Positions 32,836-41,649 of a stretch of DNA of 64,000 nt are shown here, one piece after another. The DNA is from Cyanidiococcus yangmingshanensis. Its lineage: Eukaryota > Rhodophyta > Bangiophyceae > Cyanidiales > Cyanidiaceae. The notes beneath the pieces are model-generated. The model was not told where the DNA came from. It did not search any database and saw nothing but the letters and a program-made list of their open reading frames with translations. A program made the position numbers and the translations under genes. The stretch's first letter is position 1. Every line of letters begins with the position of its first letter. The stretch covers positions 1-64,000 of the forward strand of contig VWRR01000007.1 of NCBI GenBank assembly GCA_013995675.1, read 5' to 3'.

Positions 32836-33990
32836 ACGAACGTAGACTGATGCCGACGTGTCGTATGATGCAACGAAGCATCGCATCATCCATGTTTTGC
32901 TTTAAAGCTCTTTTTCCAAAATACATCCATGATTACGTCTAGTGCCGATGGTCGCCTATCCCACAGAGCAAAATCGGGACATGCACAGAAATAAACAGGT
33001 TCACGACCGACGAATGATCCACTAGGGTGTTCACGGAACAGTCGTCGATCGCTGGTGCCATGCAATGGTTGCGACTTTCTTCATCACTGCCCTCGACTTT
33101 ATGCTATTTATCGAATGCGTCCAGATATCATGTTATGGGAGAAATGAGAGGGAGAACGAATCGAGTCTCCTCATCTACTTGATTACGTTTGCGATATCCG
33201 CGTTCGTTTGCTACGACTGGTGAGAGAAGAAAGATGGCCTGAGCCTCCACGCTTAAAATACTTGGTTTGGGCCTCTCTAGCAGATCCAGTCCTCATTCTC
33301 TGCAAACTCCAATGCGGAGTCATTAAGCTAACCAGTCGTCGTGATGCCGTCGTTGTACAGGTCGCTCCCCAAGCTGTTTCTGTTCACGACAGGCGGTCGT
33401 GTCTCGTACGCTTTCTCGTGCCAGCATGACGTTGCAATCTCAAACAGAAACCCTCTGGTCGAGCAATGCCCAACAGTTTCCGATCATGGGCTAGTTAGAG
33501 CTGGTTGCGTACTCTATGTATCCCAGGGCAACCGAAACACTTCCAATTTCATTCCGTTGCCAAAAAACGCGCTCAAACAGAGTTATTCTGGAACGCGACA
33601 GTTACACAAGCACCCCGTCTAATACGGCTCTGTATTTAGATAGGGTGTCTGCAATCGTACCAGGTTATAGTCGCCACGAATAACTCAACAACCACGTCTG
33701 CTTCAGAAAGTTTCTTGGACCCGCTCGCCCACCTGACGCGACGATAAGACTTTTACGAACGTTCCTGTCCACTCCACAACGAAACCAAAGTGTCTTTACT
33801 ATCATCTATATTCAATTGAAATAATCGATCGATCATTACAACGTGCATTGAACCAATCGTTCCCGAGTACTGGTCGTTGTTGTGGTATGAGGCCTCGCCT
33901 GCGACGGGAAGGAAGCACTGGGACGAACCCAGCGTTTCCTATTCTGTTGACGTTTTGTTCGCGAGACGCTGCGCAAGCGACTGTGCCACC
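32836..33990. other. Intergenic region, 1.2 kb
   Basis: No gene recognised between the thioesterase and symplekin genes. The symplekin frame is open upstream to a TTG at 33877 but the first ATG is 33991. Confidence 0.5.
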
Positions 33991-36900
33991 ATGAGCAGCG
34001 AGACCGAAACTAGACTAGAGTCATCAGATTCGAGAAACCGATGGAGAGACTGGGAAGCGACAGTTGAGCGTGTTATTCGATGGCTACCTCCGGTGCACCC
34101 GTTGTGGTGGTACCGCGCAACCTCCTACCAGCCGAGTGAGCACGCTCGACAGGCTGCAGCGCTCGTCCCCAAACTCATCACGGATCCACTTGACTGGTTC
34201 GATGAGCGTTCTAGCAAGACGTTGAAAAAAGAGCCGAACGATATGTGGTTGTCGAGTTTCGTCGCTGTTTGGCCGGAACACGTCGTAGCGCTTGTCGAGA
34301 GAGCACGGCCCGTGAATGGAGCAGTGGTCCTCCTGGAGGCGACTGCGGCACTCTTGCGTCTCATACAGCATAATGACACCGCTACAAAACGAATACGGCT
34401 GCTGCTTGCTGTGAACGTTCTGTTACGAACGTTGAGGTCATTTCTAGAGGCTCTCGCTTGGGATGATTGGTCCCTGTTAGGCGCCGAGGATACACACGAT
34501 TCTGACGAATCGGGGCGATCACCAGGGACCCCGGCAGACGCTCGGGCACAGGTATCAAATTCGTTGATGCACTTGTTGGATCACATGCTGCAACCAGAGA
34601 CATTCTCTGAAGCAACTGGGTCTGCGCGTTTGCAATCGCAGCTCTTCAAACTCGCGGAACTCGTTGTGCTCTCGTTCACGTCTTCACCGATGGACTGGGC
34701 CTCACGAACGTTTTCAGAACGGGACCTTGTCGCTCTGATGCCGCTCTTCTCCGCAGAGCAGTGTCAGCAGTGGGTAGAGAGCGCGCTCTCTCGGATCGCT
34801 CAGACTCCGGGTGCTTCTTTCGTTCCGCTCTTGACCAAGGCCGAGTCTCTGGCCAGCGTCGCCCGAAGACGAGCCGACCTCGTTATGAACATGCTGGTGC
34901 CACTCTTCGATGTGGCATTTCGCGAGTCGCTTCATCTGAAAAGGATCTCGCAGAAACAATCAGCGGCACTGAATTTGCGCGTGCTTTTTCTCGGTCTATT
35001 GCGTTGTCCTCATACGCTTGCCTTTCGGGAGGAACTGAACGCTGCTCTGGAACTCTTCGGAGCCGCTGATCAAGCAGAAAATGCAGTGTCGTTCGCGGAG
35101 GCACTTGAACGAGACCTAGCGCTCGAGCAAGGCTCTCTGGCACCCTGGAGCCGGGCGGTACCTGAGGCACCCACGTGCCGTCAACTGGAAGACAGCGAAC
35201 AAGTCGTTCGGATCCTCGTCGGCATTACATCGTCCACGCCTTTATCGCTGGCAGAACTGGTACTCGATACGTTTAGAAATATGCCAGCAGGAATACCGCC
35301 ACATCTGGCGCAGAATGAGGAAGCGAGTCGCATGGATCCGAGGCTGCGAGCTCATTTGCTTGCCTCTCAGAGGAGCAAGACCCCACTGATTGAGGGGGTG
35401 CGCAACGAGCTCAAGTCTCGGCTTGCCGAAGAGGTGAAAAGACGCCGCCCTGTCATTCGGGCACAGGCTCCTGCAGTCACTGCACCAGCCCTGAGTGTTG
35501 AGCAACTGCAAACGCTCGGTCAACAGGCTGTGCAACGCCTGCTCCAAGCCGAGGATGTCATGGAGCTCTGTGGAGCGACCGAACTACGCTTAGCGCTGCT
35601 GGTCTGGTTGCTTGCTCGAGCAAATTATGGGGAATCTGCTTTCGCTGAAGTTGTCGTGGACTTTATCATGCAAGACTTTGCATCTCGGGCGGAGCTGGCA
35701 CTCCGCTGGCTCACCGCATTGGCTGCGCTGGATTTATCGACCGCGCCATCTGAGCTGGAACTTGAGCACGGTCAGAAGCGTACCTATGTTGAAGCCGGAC
35801 TCGAGGACAACAAACGCGAACAAGGCGCGAAACGTCTGCGTCCGTCACTTCCGTCGCCAACCAGGACAAGAGCGTCGAAGGGATATGATTTTGAAACGCA
35901 TCCCGTCTCGGTATCGACAGCGACAACGACAAGAACAGAATCAAGACAACAAGAAGCGCCGTCGACAGATGTTGTGCGAAGCACATCCTCAATGACCCCG
36001 CTAGGAAGAGACGCTGCACCCAGTGCGACGATCCGAGCAGAGACGACTCTAGTCGAGCCCAGCCAGAAAAAGCCTGTTGTCGCACAATCCTCTGAGCTGG
36101 ACGAGACTCGAGTGAAACAGATGACGGTAGCCCAGCTGAAAGCAGAGCTGGAGAAGCGCCAACTGGACACCAAGGGACTGAAGAAAGTGCTTCTAGAGCG
36201 GTTGCTGGAAGCCCTCGCGACGGAGAGGCAGAGCGATGCATGGCCAAGGGCCGTCGCCATAGATTCAGCCGGTGGAAGCGAAACGAGCCCGTATCCTGAC
36301 CCGAGGAGACAACGCGAAACTGGGGCAACGGATGCGAGCCGACTCGGCACGACGCTTTCGAGTGACTCGGCGGCGGTACCCCCAATATCTGGAACAGTTC
36401 ATGGGCACCTGAGCACTGACCAGGGGAGCTCTCGCCTTTCGACCTCAGAGATGACCTTCCCAAATCAGGCGCAGAAGACCGACGGAACGTCTTCGTTTGC
36501 AACCCAGACTCGGCCAACAGATAATGATGATGGTACTGATACTGATCGGAAGAGAGGCTCTCCAGTAGCGTCAGAGACTCCAGAGACAATTCTCGCGGAT
36601 TCCCGATACGAACGACTATTGGATGTTTTTCTGCAACGGATCACGAGTCAGGGTAATGTCAGCGATACGGCGTTTGCTCAGTTTCTCGCAGACCTATGTC
36701 GCGTGCCACCCTGGATTTATCCTCTTCTGTCGCAGATGGCGAAAGAGCCCCGTCAATCGGGAGCCGCGTTGGCGGCTCTGCGCGACCTCGTCTGCAATCG
36801 CTACGGCAGGGATCGACTCCGAGCACTGGACACTGTTCTTGGGCTGGTCTGCTCGGATGATGAGCTGGTTCGTGGTCCAGCGTCACGCCTCCTGGCGGAC

Positions 36901-37971
36901 ACCCTCTTCGCTGAGCATGCCTCGGTGGCACCGCTGATCGCCCAACGACTCCAGTCCTGGATGTTGACCGCACTTGAGTGCGCGCTCGACGATACCCGAG
37001 AATCGAGTCGTGCCCGCTTGGAATGGCTTGCGATGGCATACATGGCTGCGGCACGACATGATATTTCCCTGATCGTCTTCTTTGTCGTTGAGTTGTACGC
37101 GCGTGCTGCAGTGGATCAGACGATGGCAGCGCGCCTGGTTGTCTTGCTTGCGGATCGAGCCCTCTTCCGCTGGTCTGCGACGGACCAACGGTTGGTCTCG
37201 CTCATTCGAGATGCATCCATCCCAGCGACGAGCCTCGCGATCGATCAAGTGGTGGCCTCGGTGGCCGAAACGCTCCAGAGCCAGGGTGGTCGTCTACCAT
37301 CAGCGTTCACCGAAGCAGTATGGCAGCGCTTCCAGGCCGAACAGCGAGCCCATCTGCTGCTCCCCGTATTGGGTGCCCTCTCGCCCGAACAGGCACACGA
37401 GGCATTACCGCATCTGGTGCAACAACTGGAGCCGGCCGAGAGACGACTGGCCTGGGAGCGACTGGTGATCGCGAGCGGTCGCACTCCGGCGCCGTTTACA
37501 GCGAGTGGCCTGGTCGAGGCATTGCATTGGTTGGACACACAACGTCATGCGATTGCGCTGAAGCGTCAGATGGATGCCGTGCAGACCTGTTTTGAGCTCG
37601 AGTCTGTATTCCCGGCACAATGTTGGGCGAGTGCATTGCAGAACATGGTTCGTTCGAGTCGGCCGCTGCCGTTGATGATCATGCGATCGCTTCTCCAGGT
37701 CCTGGCACGGTATCCAAAGACGCACCACTGGATGCTGCAGTTGTTGTCGGTGCTGGTGGAACGACGAATCTGGGAATATCCGAAACTTTGGCCTGGATTT
37801 CTCCGAGCTTGTGTGATGCTCATGCCCCAGAGCGCTACAGTGGTCATCGCACAGCTACCCCGAGCCACGCTAGAACAAGCACTGAACGAGTCGGCTGACT
37901 TGAGAGACGCTTTAACGGCGTTCGCTGAGCAGCATCAAGGAGAACTCGAGACAGCCGAGTTGATTCAATGA
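33991..37971 (+). CDS. Symplekin/Pta1, cleavage-polyadenylation scaffold, with a SAP domain
   Basis: A 1326-residue HEAT-repeat scaffold of the mRNA 3'-end processing complex, linking CPSF, CstF and histone pre-mRNA processing. The ATG at 33991 sits in a GCCACCATGA context. The N-terminal third has helical repeats. The middle has MDPRLR, the symplekin-type conserved motif, and the FAEVVVDFIMQDFASRAELALRWL segment. After a disordered Ser/Thr/Glu stretch, residues about 705-745 form a SAP-like helix-linker-helix (MTVAQLKAELEKR, then LKKVLLERLLEAL), known to bind nucleic acid. The C-terminal 450 residues match the symplekin C domain, ending in PLPLMIMRSLLQ, PKLWPGFLRACVM and IAQLPRATLEQAL. The frame is intact. 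It converges on MCM5 (211 bp apart) and is two genes from CPSF30. Confidence 0.92.
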   Translation: MSSETETRLESSDSRNRWRDWEATVERVIRWLPPVHPLWWYRATSYQPSEHARQAAALVPKLITDPLDWFDERSSKTLKKEPNDMWLSSFVAVWPEHVVALVERARPVNGAVVLLEATAALLRLIQHNDTATKRIRLLLAVNVLLRTLRSFLEALAWDDWSLLGAEDTHDSDESGRSPGTPADARAQVSNSLMHLLDHMLQPETFSEATGSARLQSQLFKLAELVVLSFTSSPMDWASRTFSERDLVALMPLFSAEQCQQWVESALSRIAQTPGASFVPLLTKAESLASVARRRADLVMNMLVPLFDVAFRESLHLKRISQKQSAALNLRVLFLGLLRCPHTLAFREELNAALELFGAADQAENAVSFAEALERDLALEQGSLAPWSRAVPEAPTCRQLEDSEQVVRILVGITSSTPLSLAELVLDTFRNMPAGIPPHLAQNEEASRMDPRLRAHLLASQRSKTPLIEGVRNELKSRLAEEVKRRRPVIRAQAPAVTAPALSVEQLQTLGQQAVQRLLQAEDVMELCGATELRLALLVWLLARANYGESAFAEVVVDFIMQDFASRAELALRWLTALAALDLSTAPSELELEHGQKRTYVEAGLEDNKREQGAKRLRPSLPSPTRTRASKGYDFETHPVSVSTATTTRTESRQQEAPSTDVVRSTSSMTPLGRDAAPSATIRAETTLVEPSQKKPVVAQSSELDETRVKQMTVAQLKAELEKRQLDTKGLKKVLLERLLEALATERQSDAWPRAVAIDSAGGSETSPYPDPRRQRETGATDASRLGTTLSSDSAAVPPISGTVHGHLSTDQGSSRLSTSEMTFPNQAQKTDGTSSFATQTRPTDNDDGTDTDRKRGSPVASETPETILADSRYERLLDVFLQRITSQGNVSDTAFAQFLADLCRVPPWIYPLLSQMAKEPRQSGAALAALRDLVCNRYGRDRLRALDTVLGLVCSDDELVRGPASRLLADTLFAEHASVAPLIAQRLQSWMLTALECALDDTRESSRARLEWLAMAYMAAARHDISLIVFFVVELYARAAVDQTMAARLVVLLADRALFRWSATDQRLVSLIRDASIPATSLAIDQVVASVAETLQSQGGRLPSAFTEAVWQRFQAEQRAHLLLPVLGALSPEQAHEALPHLVQQLEPAERRLAWERLVIASGRTPAPFTASGLVEALHWLDTQRHAIALKRQMDAVQTCFELESVFPAQCWASALQNMVRSSRPLPLMIMRSLLQVLARYPKTHHWMLQLLSVLVERRIWEYPKLWPGFLRACVMLMPQSATVVIAQLPRATLEQALNESADLRDALTAFAEQHQGELETAELIQ

Positions 37972-38182
37972 CGCCAGCGAGCGGATGGATCAGCGCGGAT
38001 TCGATTGCGGTGAGGGCGCGCGTGTGCGGCTGCGCAAGTCGTAATCAACCAACAACCAGTTGAATTGCGATTGGTGAAGAAATTACTTTGTTATGACGTT
38101 GCAGGAAGCGTAAGCTCTCGGGGACGACGACGGATCGTTCCCTACGCTGCTGTTTCGCGGTTCGGATGCCTGACTGGAGCGG
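37972..38182. other. Short gap between convergent stops
   Basis: 211 bp between the symplekin and MCM5 stop codons; this must hold both 3' ends. No further feature was seen. Confidence 0.5.
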
Positions 38183-40498
38183 TTATCGCAAACGACAGAG
38201 CGTGGTGCGCTGGCGTCGCCATTCCAGCTCCTGGCGTCCGAGCATGATCTGGACAGCTCGATGCACAGCAGCTGGAGACAGATTCTGTTGGCGTAACTCA
38301 TGCACGAGTCTGCTGTGCGCAAGTCCCGAACCAATCGCAAGCCGTCGACGAATGGCGGCCTCTGCTGCCTGAACCTCAATGAGGAATTCTCCGCTGAGCG
38401 AGCCCTCAAATGTACCTGGAGGCAGGGCGCCAGCGTGTGCAGCGGCCATGGTGGCCACGCGGAAGAGGCGAAGTGCCTCTTCCGCGTCCGAGATCGTTGC
38501 CATGTCGCTGAGGCGCATCTTGGCGAGTGCCTCGGTCAACCGAATCAGCGATTCGAGCTGGCGGACTGCGATGGGCACTGGCGAGGGCCCATCAGCGCTG
38601 CGATCGCGCAACTCTTGACGCACAGCAACATAGGCAGTGCGGAGGAGATCTGCCGCTTCCGAGGATAAGCGCGGTGTGCACTGGCGCCGAGCATAGGCGA
38701 CGTAACGACGTAGCTTGTCGATAGGAACAAGGCCGGCAGCATTGATCATTTGGTGCGCAGCCGCGGTGTCCATTGCGGCCGGCGAGAGCGAGAACATGTC
38801 AGAGTCGCTGGCACTGTCGGCGGTCACCACACCACCGCTCTGAAGACGTAGACCGTGACCACGCTGATGCAGTGCGAGCACGTGTCGGGCGATGGTGCGA
38901 TCACGTTCGTCGTTGCGCACATCGCGAACCAGGAAAATGAGATCAAAACGGGAGAGAATGGTCGATGCGAACTCCATCTGGTCTACCACCGTGCGCGAAT
39001 CATCGAACGAACCAAAGAGAGGATTCGCCGCAGCCAAGACCGCGGTTCGCGAATTGAGAACGGTCGTGATGCCGGCCTTGGCGATGGATATGGTTTGCTG
39101 TTCCATGGCCTCGTGGATAGCGACTCGGTCGGCGAGTCGCATCTTATCGAACTCATCGATACAAACAATACCGCCATCGGCGAGCACCATCGCGCCGCCT
39201 TCGAGGTGGAATTCCCCATGAGTTGCGTCACGAATCACCGAGGCAGTCAGGCCCGCCGCTGATGAGCCCTTGCCGCTCGTGTAGACGGAGATCGGAGCGA
39301 CTCGTTCTGCGAATTTGAGGAGCTGAGACTTGGCCGTGGATGGATCGCCCAAAAGCAAAACATTAATATCGCCTCGGATTTTCATGCCGTCTGGTAGGGA
39401 TTTGCGCGCGCCGCCAAACAGCTGACAGAGCACAGCTCGTTTGGGGTCGGAGAGGCCCCAAATCTCCGGGGCGATGCTTGCCGCTAGAATATGGTAGACA
39501 TCCGGCTGCCTGCTAAAACGGCGCATCGCCTCCTCTTCCTCTGGAGTAAAACTCGGATGCCTATCGCGCCGATCCTCTGTAGCGTGCAGTCCCAGAACCC
39601 GGACGTATGGCGTGCGCACCGCTGCAACGAGTTCGCTCCTCCCGCTCGCGTTGGCAATGGTCGCAGCAACTGCTCGGTTACTGCGGTCGCGATGACTCGC
39701 ATAGGTCGAGAAGACGCCCACGACACTCACCCGTTCGCCAGGAGCAACCCGATCGATTAGATTCCGTTCGAGGACCATGAGCAGAGAGCGGGGCACTTCG
39801 CCGGTCGGTACCGACTCGGGCAGCTCCTGAAGTTTCACCGTCTGATGATCGACAAACACGCTCTCTTGGGGTATGACCTCATACGAGTCCAGAGGACAAC
39901 GCATCTCAGCGGCACGATCGCACTGGCGTGGCACCTGGAACCCGCCAAATCCCAAAGACGCCAGAACCGTTTTCCGATAATCACAATGTTGGCAACGTAA
40001 CCGTACAGTGTTTGCTTTGGCGCGCACTTTCGACGCCGAGATCACGATCCCATTCACCCGCACCAAACGATCAAGCTGGTCAGACTGCAACTCTCGAATA
40101 GGGAACGCGTTCTCCTGCGAGTGCAATAACACCTGCACCGGTGCAGCAGCAACAGCAGCATCAAACTCTTCCAGTGGCAACCGCAAGCGCCGAATTACCC
40201 GCCCAACCGCCTGCTCTATGCGCTCCACCCATTCATTCGGTGACCGCCTTATAAACCCTGCAAGTTCTTCATCAAAAGCCTGAATATCCTCTAAACTGAC
40301 CTCTAACCAGCGCTTGCGGGCGTGTACGTGCCGCACCAACTGGTCACGATACGGAAACACGTTCGGCGCCTGCCGAAACTGCAGCAGAAACTCGATAATC
40401 CGCCGCTCATGAAGTGAAACTCCAGCCTCTCGTTCACCAGAGGCCACCTCTCCAAGACCCTGATCCGTATAATAAACTGGCGCTGCGTGCCACTCCAT
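38183..40498 (-). CDS. MCM5: DNA replication licensing factor MCM5
   Basis: A 771-residue subunit of the MCM2-7 replicative helicase. It is assigned to MCM5 by its N-terminus (VYYTDQG, then RRIIEFLLQFR and WLEVSLEDIQAFDEELAGF), by the GIVISASKVRAKA segment and by an intact four-Cys zinc site (CQHC, then QCD and RCPLD). The AAA+ core has Walker A GDPSTAKSQ (near residue 383), Walker B VCIDEFDKM, sensor AAANPLFGSFD and the arginine finger SRFD. The C-terminal winged-helix part ends at RTTLCRLR. The frame is intact, with ATG at 40498. Divergent from CPSF30, with a shared 559-bp upstream region that contains three E2F-consensus sites, as expected for an S-phase gene. Confidence 0.97.
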   Translation of the reverse strand: MEWHAAPVYYTDQGLGEVASGEREAGVSLHERRIIEFLLQFRQAPNVFPYRDQLVRHVHARKRWLEVSLEDIQAFDEELAGFIRRSPNEWVERIEQAVGRVIRRLRLPLEEFDAAVAAAPVQVLLHSQENAFPIRELQSDQLDRLVRVNGIVISASKVRAKANTVRLRCQHCDYRKTVLASLGFGGFQVPRQCDRAAEMRCPLDSYEVIPQESVFVDHQTVKLQELPESVPTGEVPRSLLMVLERNLIDRVAPGERVSVVGVFSTYASHRDRSNRAVAATIANASGRSELVAAVRTPYVRVLGLHATEDRRDRHPSFTPEEEEAMRRFSRQPDVYHILAASIAPEIWGLSDPKRAVLCQLFGGARKSLPDGMKIRGDINVLLLGDPSTAKSQLLKFAERVAPISVYTSGKGSSAAGLTASVIRDATHGEFHLEGGAMVLADGGIVCIDEFDKMRLADRVAIHEAMEQQTISIAKAGITTVLNSRTAVLAAANPLFGSFDDSRTVVDQMEFASTILSRFDLIFLVRDVRNDERDRTIARHVLALHQRGHGLRLQSGGVVTADSASDSDMFSLSPAAMDTAAAHQMINAAGLVPIDKLRRYVAYARRQCTPRLSSEAADLLRTAYVAVRQELRDRSADGPSPVPIAVRQLESLIRLTEALAKMRLSDMATISDAEEALRLFRVATMAAAHAGALPPGTFEGSLSGEFLIEVQAAEAAIRRRLAIGSGLAHSRLVHELRQQNLSPAAVHRAVQIMLGRQELEWRRQRTTLCRLR

Positions 40499-41057
40499 AC
40501 AGAAATAATGGGTTACTCACCAGCAACAACAACAACTACTCCAACGGGAAGCGTGTCAGAAAACGACACGTTACACGTACAACGCTGCGTGACGCAGGTT
40601 GGCGGCAAACACGCATCGCGCAGCGCTGCATGCATTCCATTGGCGGCAAAAAGATGCGATCGCGCACGCACCCAGTTTCGTTTTGCCGCCATGGCAAGGG
40701 CGGATCGATCGACGGCACGCAGGCCCAAGCGAGAACGATCCTTGGATCGATCCGTGGATGAGCGGAACGCTTGGGTCGTTCTCGACCCAGAGACATACGC
40801 GCATCCCGGCAACCATGCGGGACGAGCAGCGTCGTCGTCGTCGTCGTCGATCCCGCTGAGATCCTCTCGAGTCGCAGCATCCACCGACTCGCTTTCGAGA
40901 TGGACGCGAACGTCCACGTCCGTCTGGAACGCGACGCGGCACGGGAGGCGTGTCGATCGCGCGCACGCACATCCAGACGCGTGAGATGGATCGCGCACTT
41001 CGACGCTGGTACTGGGGGGGTTGCTTGCCTCGGACGAGCACAAACTGCGCGCTTGAG
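40499..41057. other. Bidirectional upstream region MCM5/CPSF30
   Basis: A 559-bp gap between divergent ATGs. Besides the E2F-like sites it holds a GTC microsatellite (about 40830-40851). Long antisense frames here are Arg-rich by-products. The CPSF30 frame is open upstream of its chosen ATG. Confidence 0.55.
40602..40689. promoter_or_regulatory. Cluster of three E2F-consensus sites upstream of MCM5
   Basis: Three exact matches to TTTSSCGC lie within 88 bp: GCGGCAAA at 40602-40609 and 40643-40650 (reverse orientation on plus), and TTTGCCGC at 40682-40689. They are about 104-191 bp upstream of the MCM5 ATG, in the gap shared with CPSF30. E2F/DP control of MCM genes is well established in animals and plants. 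Binding here is inferred. Confidence 0.6.
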
Positions 41058-41621
41058 ATGACAACGGTACAAGCTGCAGAGACGATTTATGAGTTCGAGA
41101 AGTATACTGGTTTGGCTCAGCAAGAGCATGATGATCGTACAGCACCAGGCAAGGATACGGATATTTGTCAGGCGTGGTTGGAGAACCGCTGTGAGCGCGG
41201 AGACCTCTGTCAGTACCGTCACTCGCGAAGCAAGTCTTTGATTGTGTGCAAGCACTGGTTGCGGGGATTGTGTAAAAAAGGGATTGAATGTGAGTTTGTG
41301 CATCGATTTGAATTGGATAAGATGCCGGAGTGTTTCTTTTTCAGTCGATATGGGGAGTGTACGAACGACGAGTGCATGTACCGCCACGTGGTGGCGGACG
41401 CGCGTCGGATGGAGTGTCCGTTTTATGCTCGCGGTTTCTGTAAACACGGACCGCGTTGCCGTTACAAGCACGTGCAGAAAGTGGCTTGTGCGAACTATCT
41501 AGGAGGGTTCTGTCCCAAAGGGCCTTCGTGTCGCTTTGGTCACGCCAAGTTCGAGATCGATCTCCAGCAGGTGCTGCACGAAGCCGAGCGCTTTGGCGAC
41601 CGCAGCGTCTCCTGGCGATAG
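41058..41621 (+). CDS. CPSF30/Yth1, CCCH zinc-finger polyadenylation factor
   Basis: A 187-residue protein that is essentially five tandem CCCH zinc fingers: CQAWLENRCERGDLCQYRH, CKHWLRGLCKKGIECEFVH, CFFFSRYGECTNDECMYRH, CPFYARGFCKHGPRCRYKH and CANYLGGFCPKGPSCRFGH. CPSF30 recognises the AAUAAA polyadenylation signal through fingers 2 and 3 within the cleavage and polyadenylation complex. No C-terminal zinc knuckle follows, as in yeast Yth1. The ATG at 41058 (MTTVQAAETIYEFEKY) was chosen because it leaves a normal short N-terminus; the frame is open further upstream. Its stop is 28 bp from the CNOT1 stop on the opposite strand, and symplekin, its partner in the same complex, lies 3 kb upstream. 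Confidence 0.95.
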   Translation: MTTVQAAETIYEFEKYTGLAQQEHDDRTAPGKDTDICQAWLENRCERGDLCQYRHSRSKSLIVCKHWLRGLCKKGIECEFVHRFELDKMPECFFFSRYGECTNDECMYRHVVADARRMECPFYARGFCKHGPRCRYKHVQKVACANYLGGFCPKGPSCRFGHAKFEIDLQQVLHEAERFGDRSVSWR

Positions 41622-41649
41622 CGTCGCTCGGAGTTGGCGTTCGAGCAGC

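Noticed and set aside
35711-36589. Minus-strand frame of 292 codons inside symplekin
   Set aside because: Ser/Leu/Arg-rich mirror of the disordered coding linker; no family resemblance.
40513-41471. Long minus-strand frames over the MCM5-CPSF30 gap and CPSF30
   Set aside because: They run antisense through the five CPSF30 zinc fingers and are Arg/Thr-rich; not genes.
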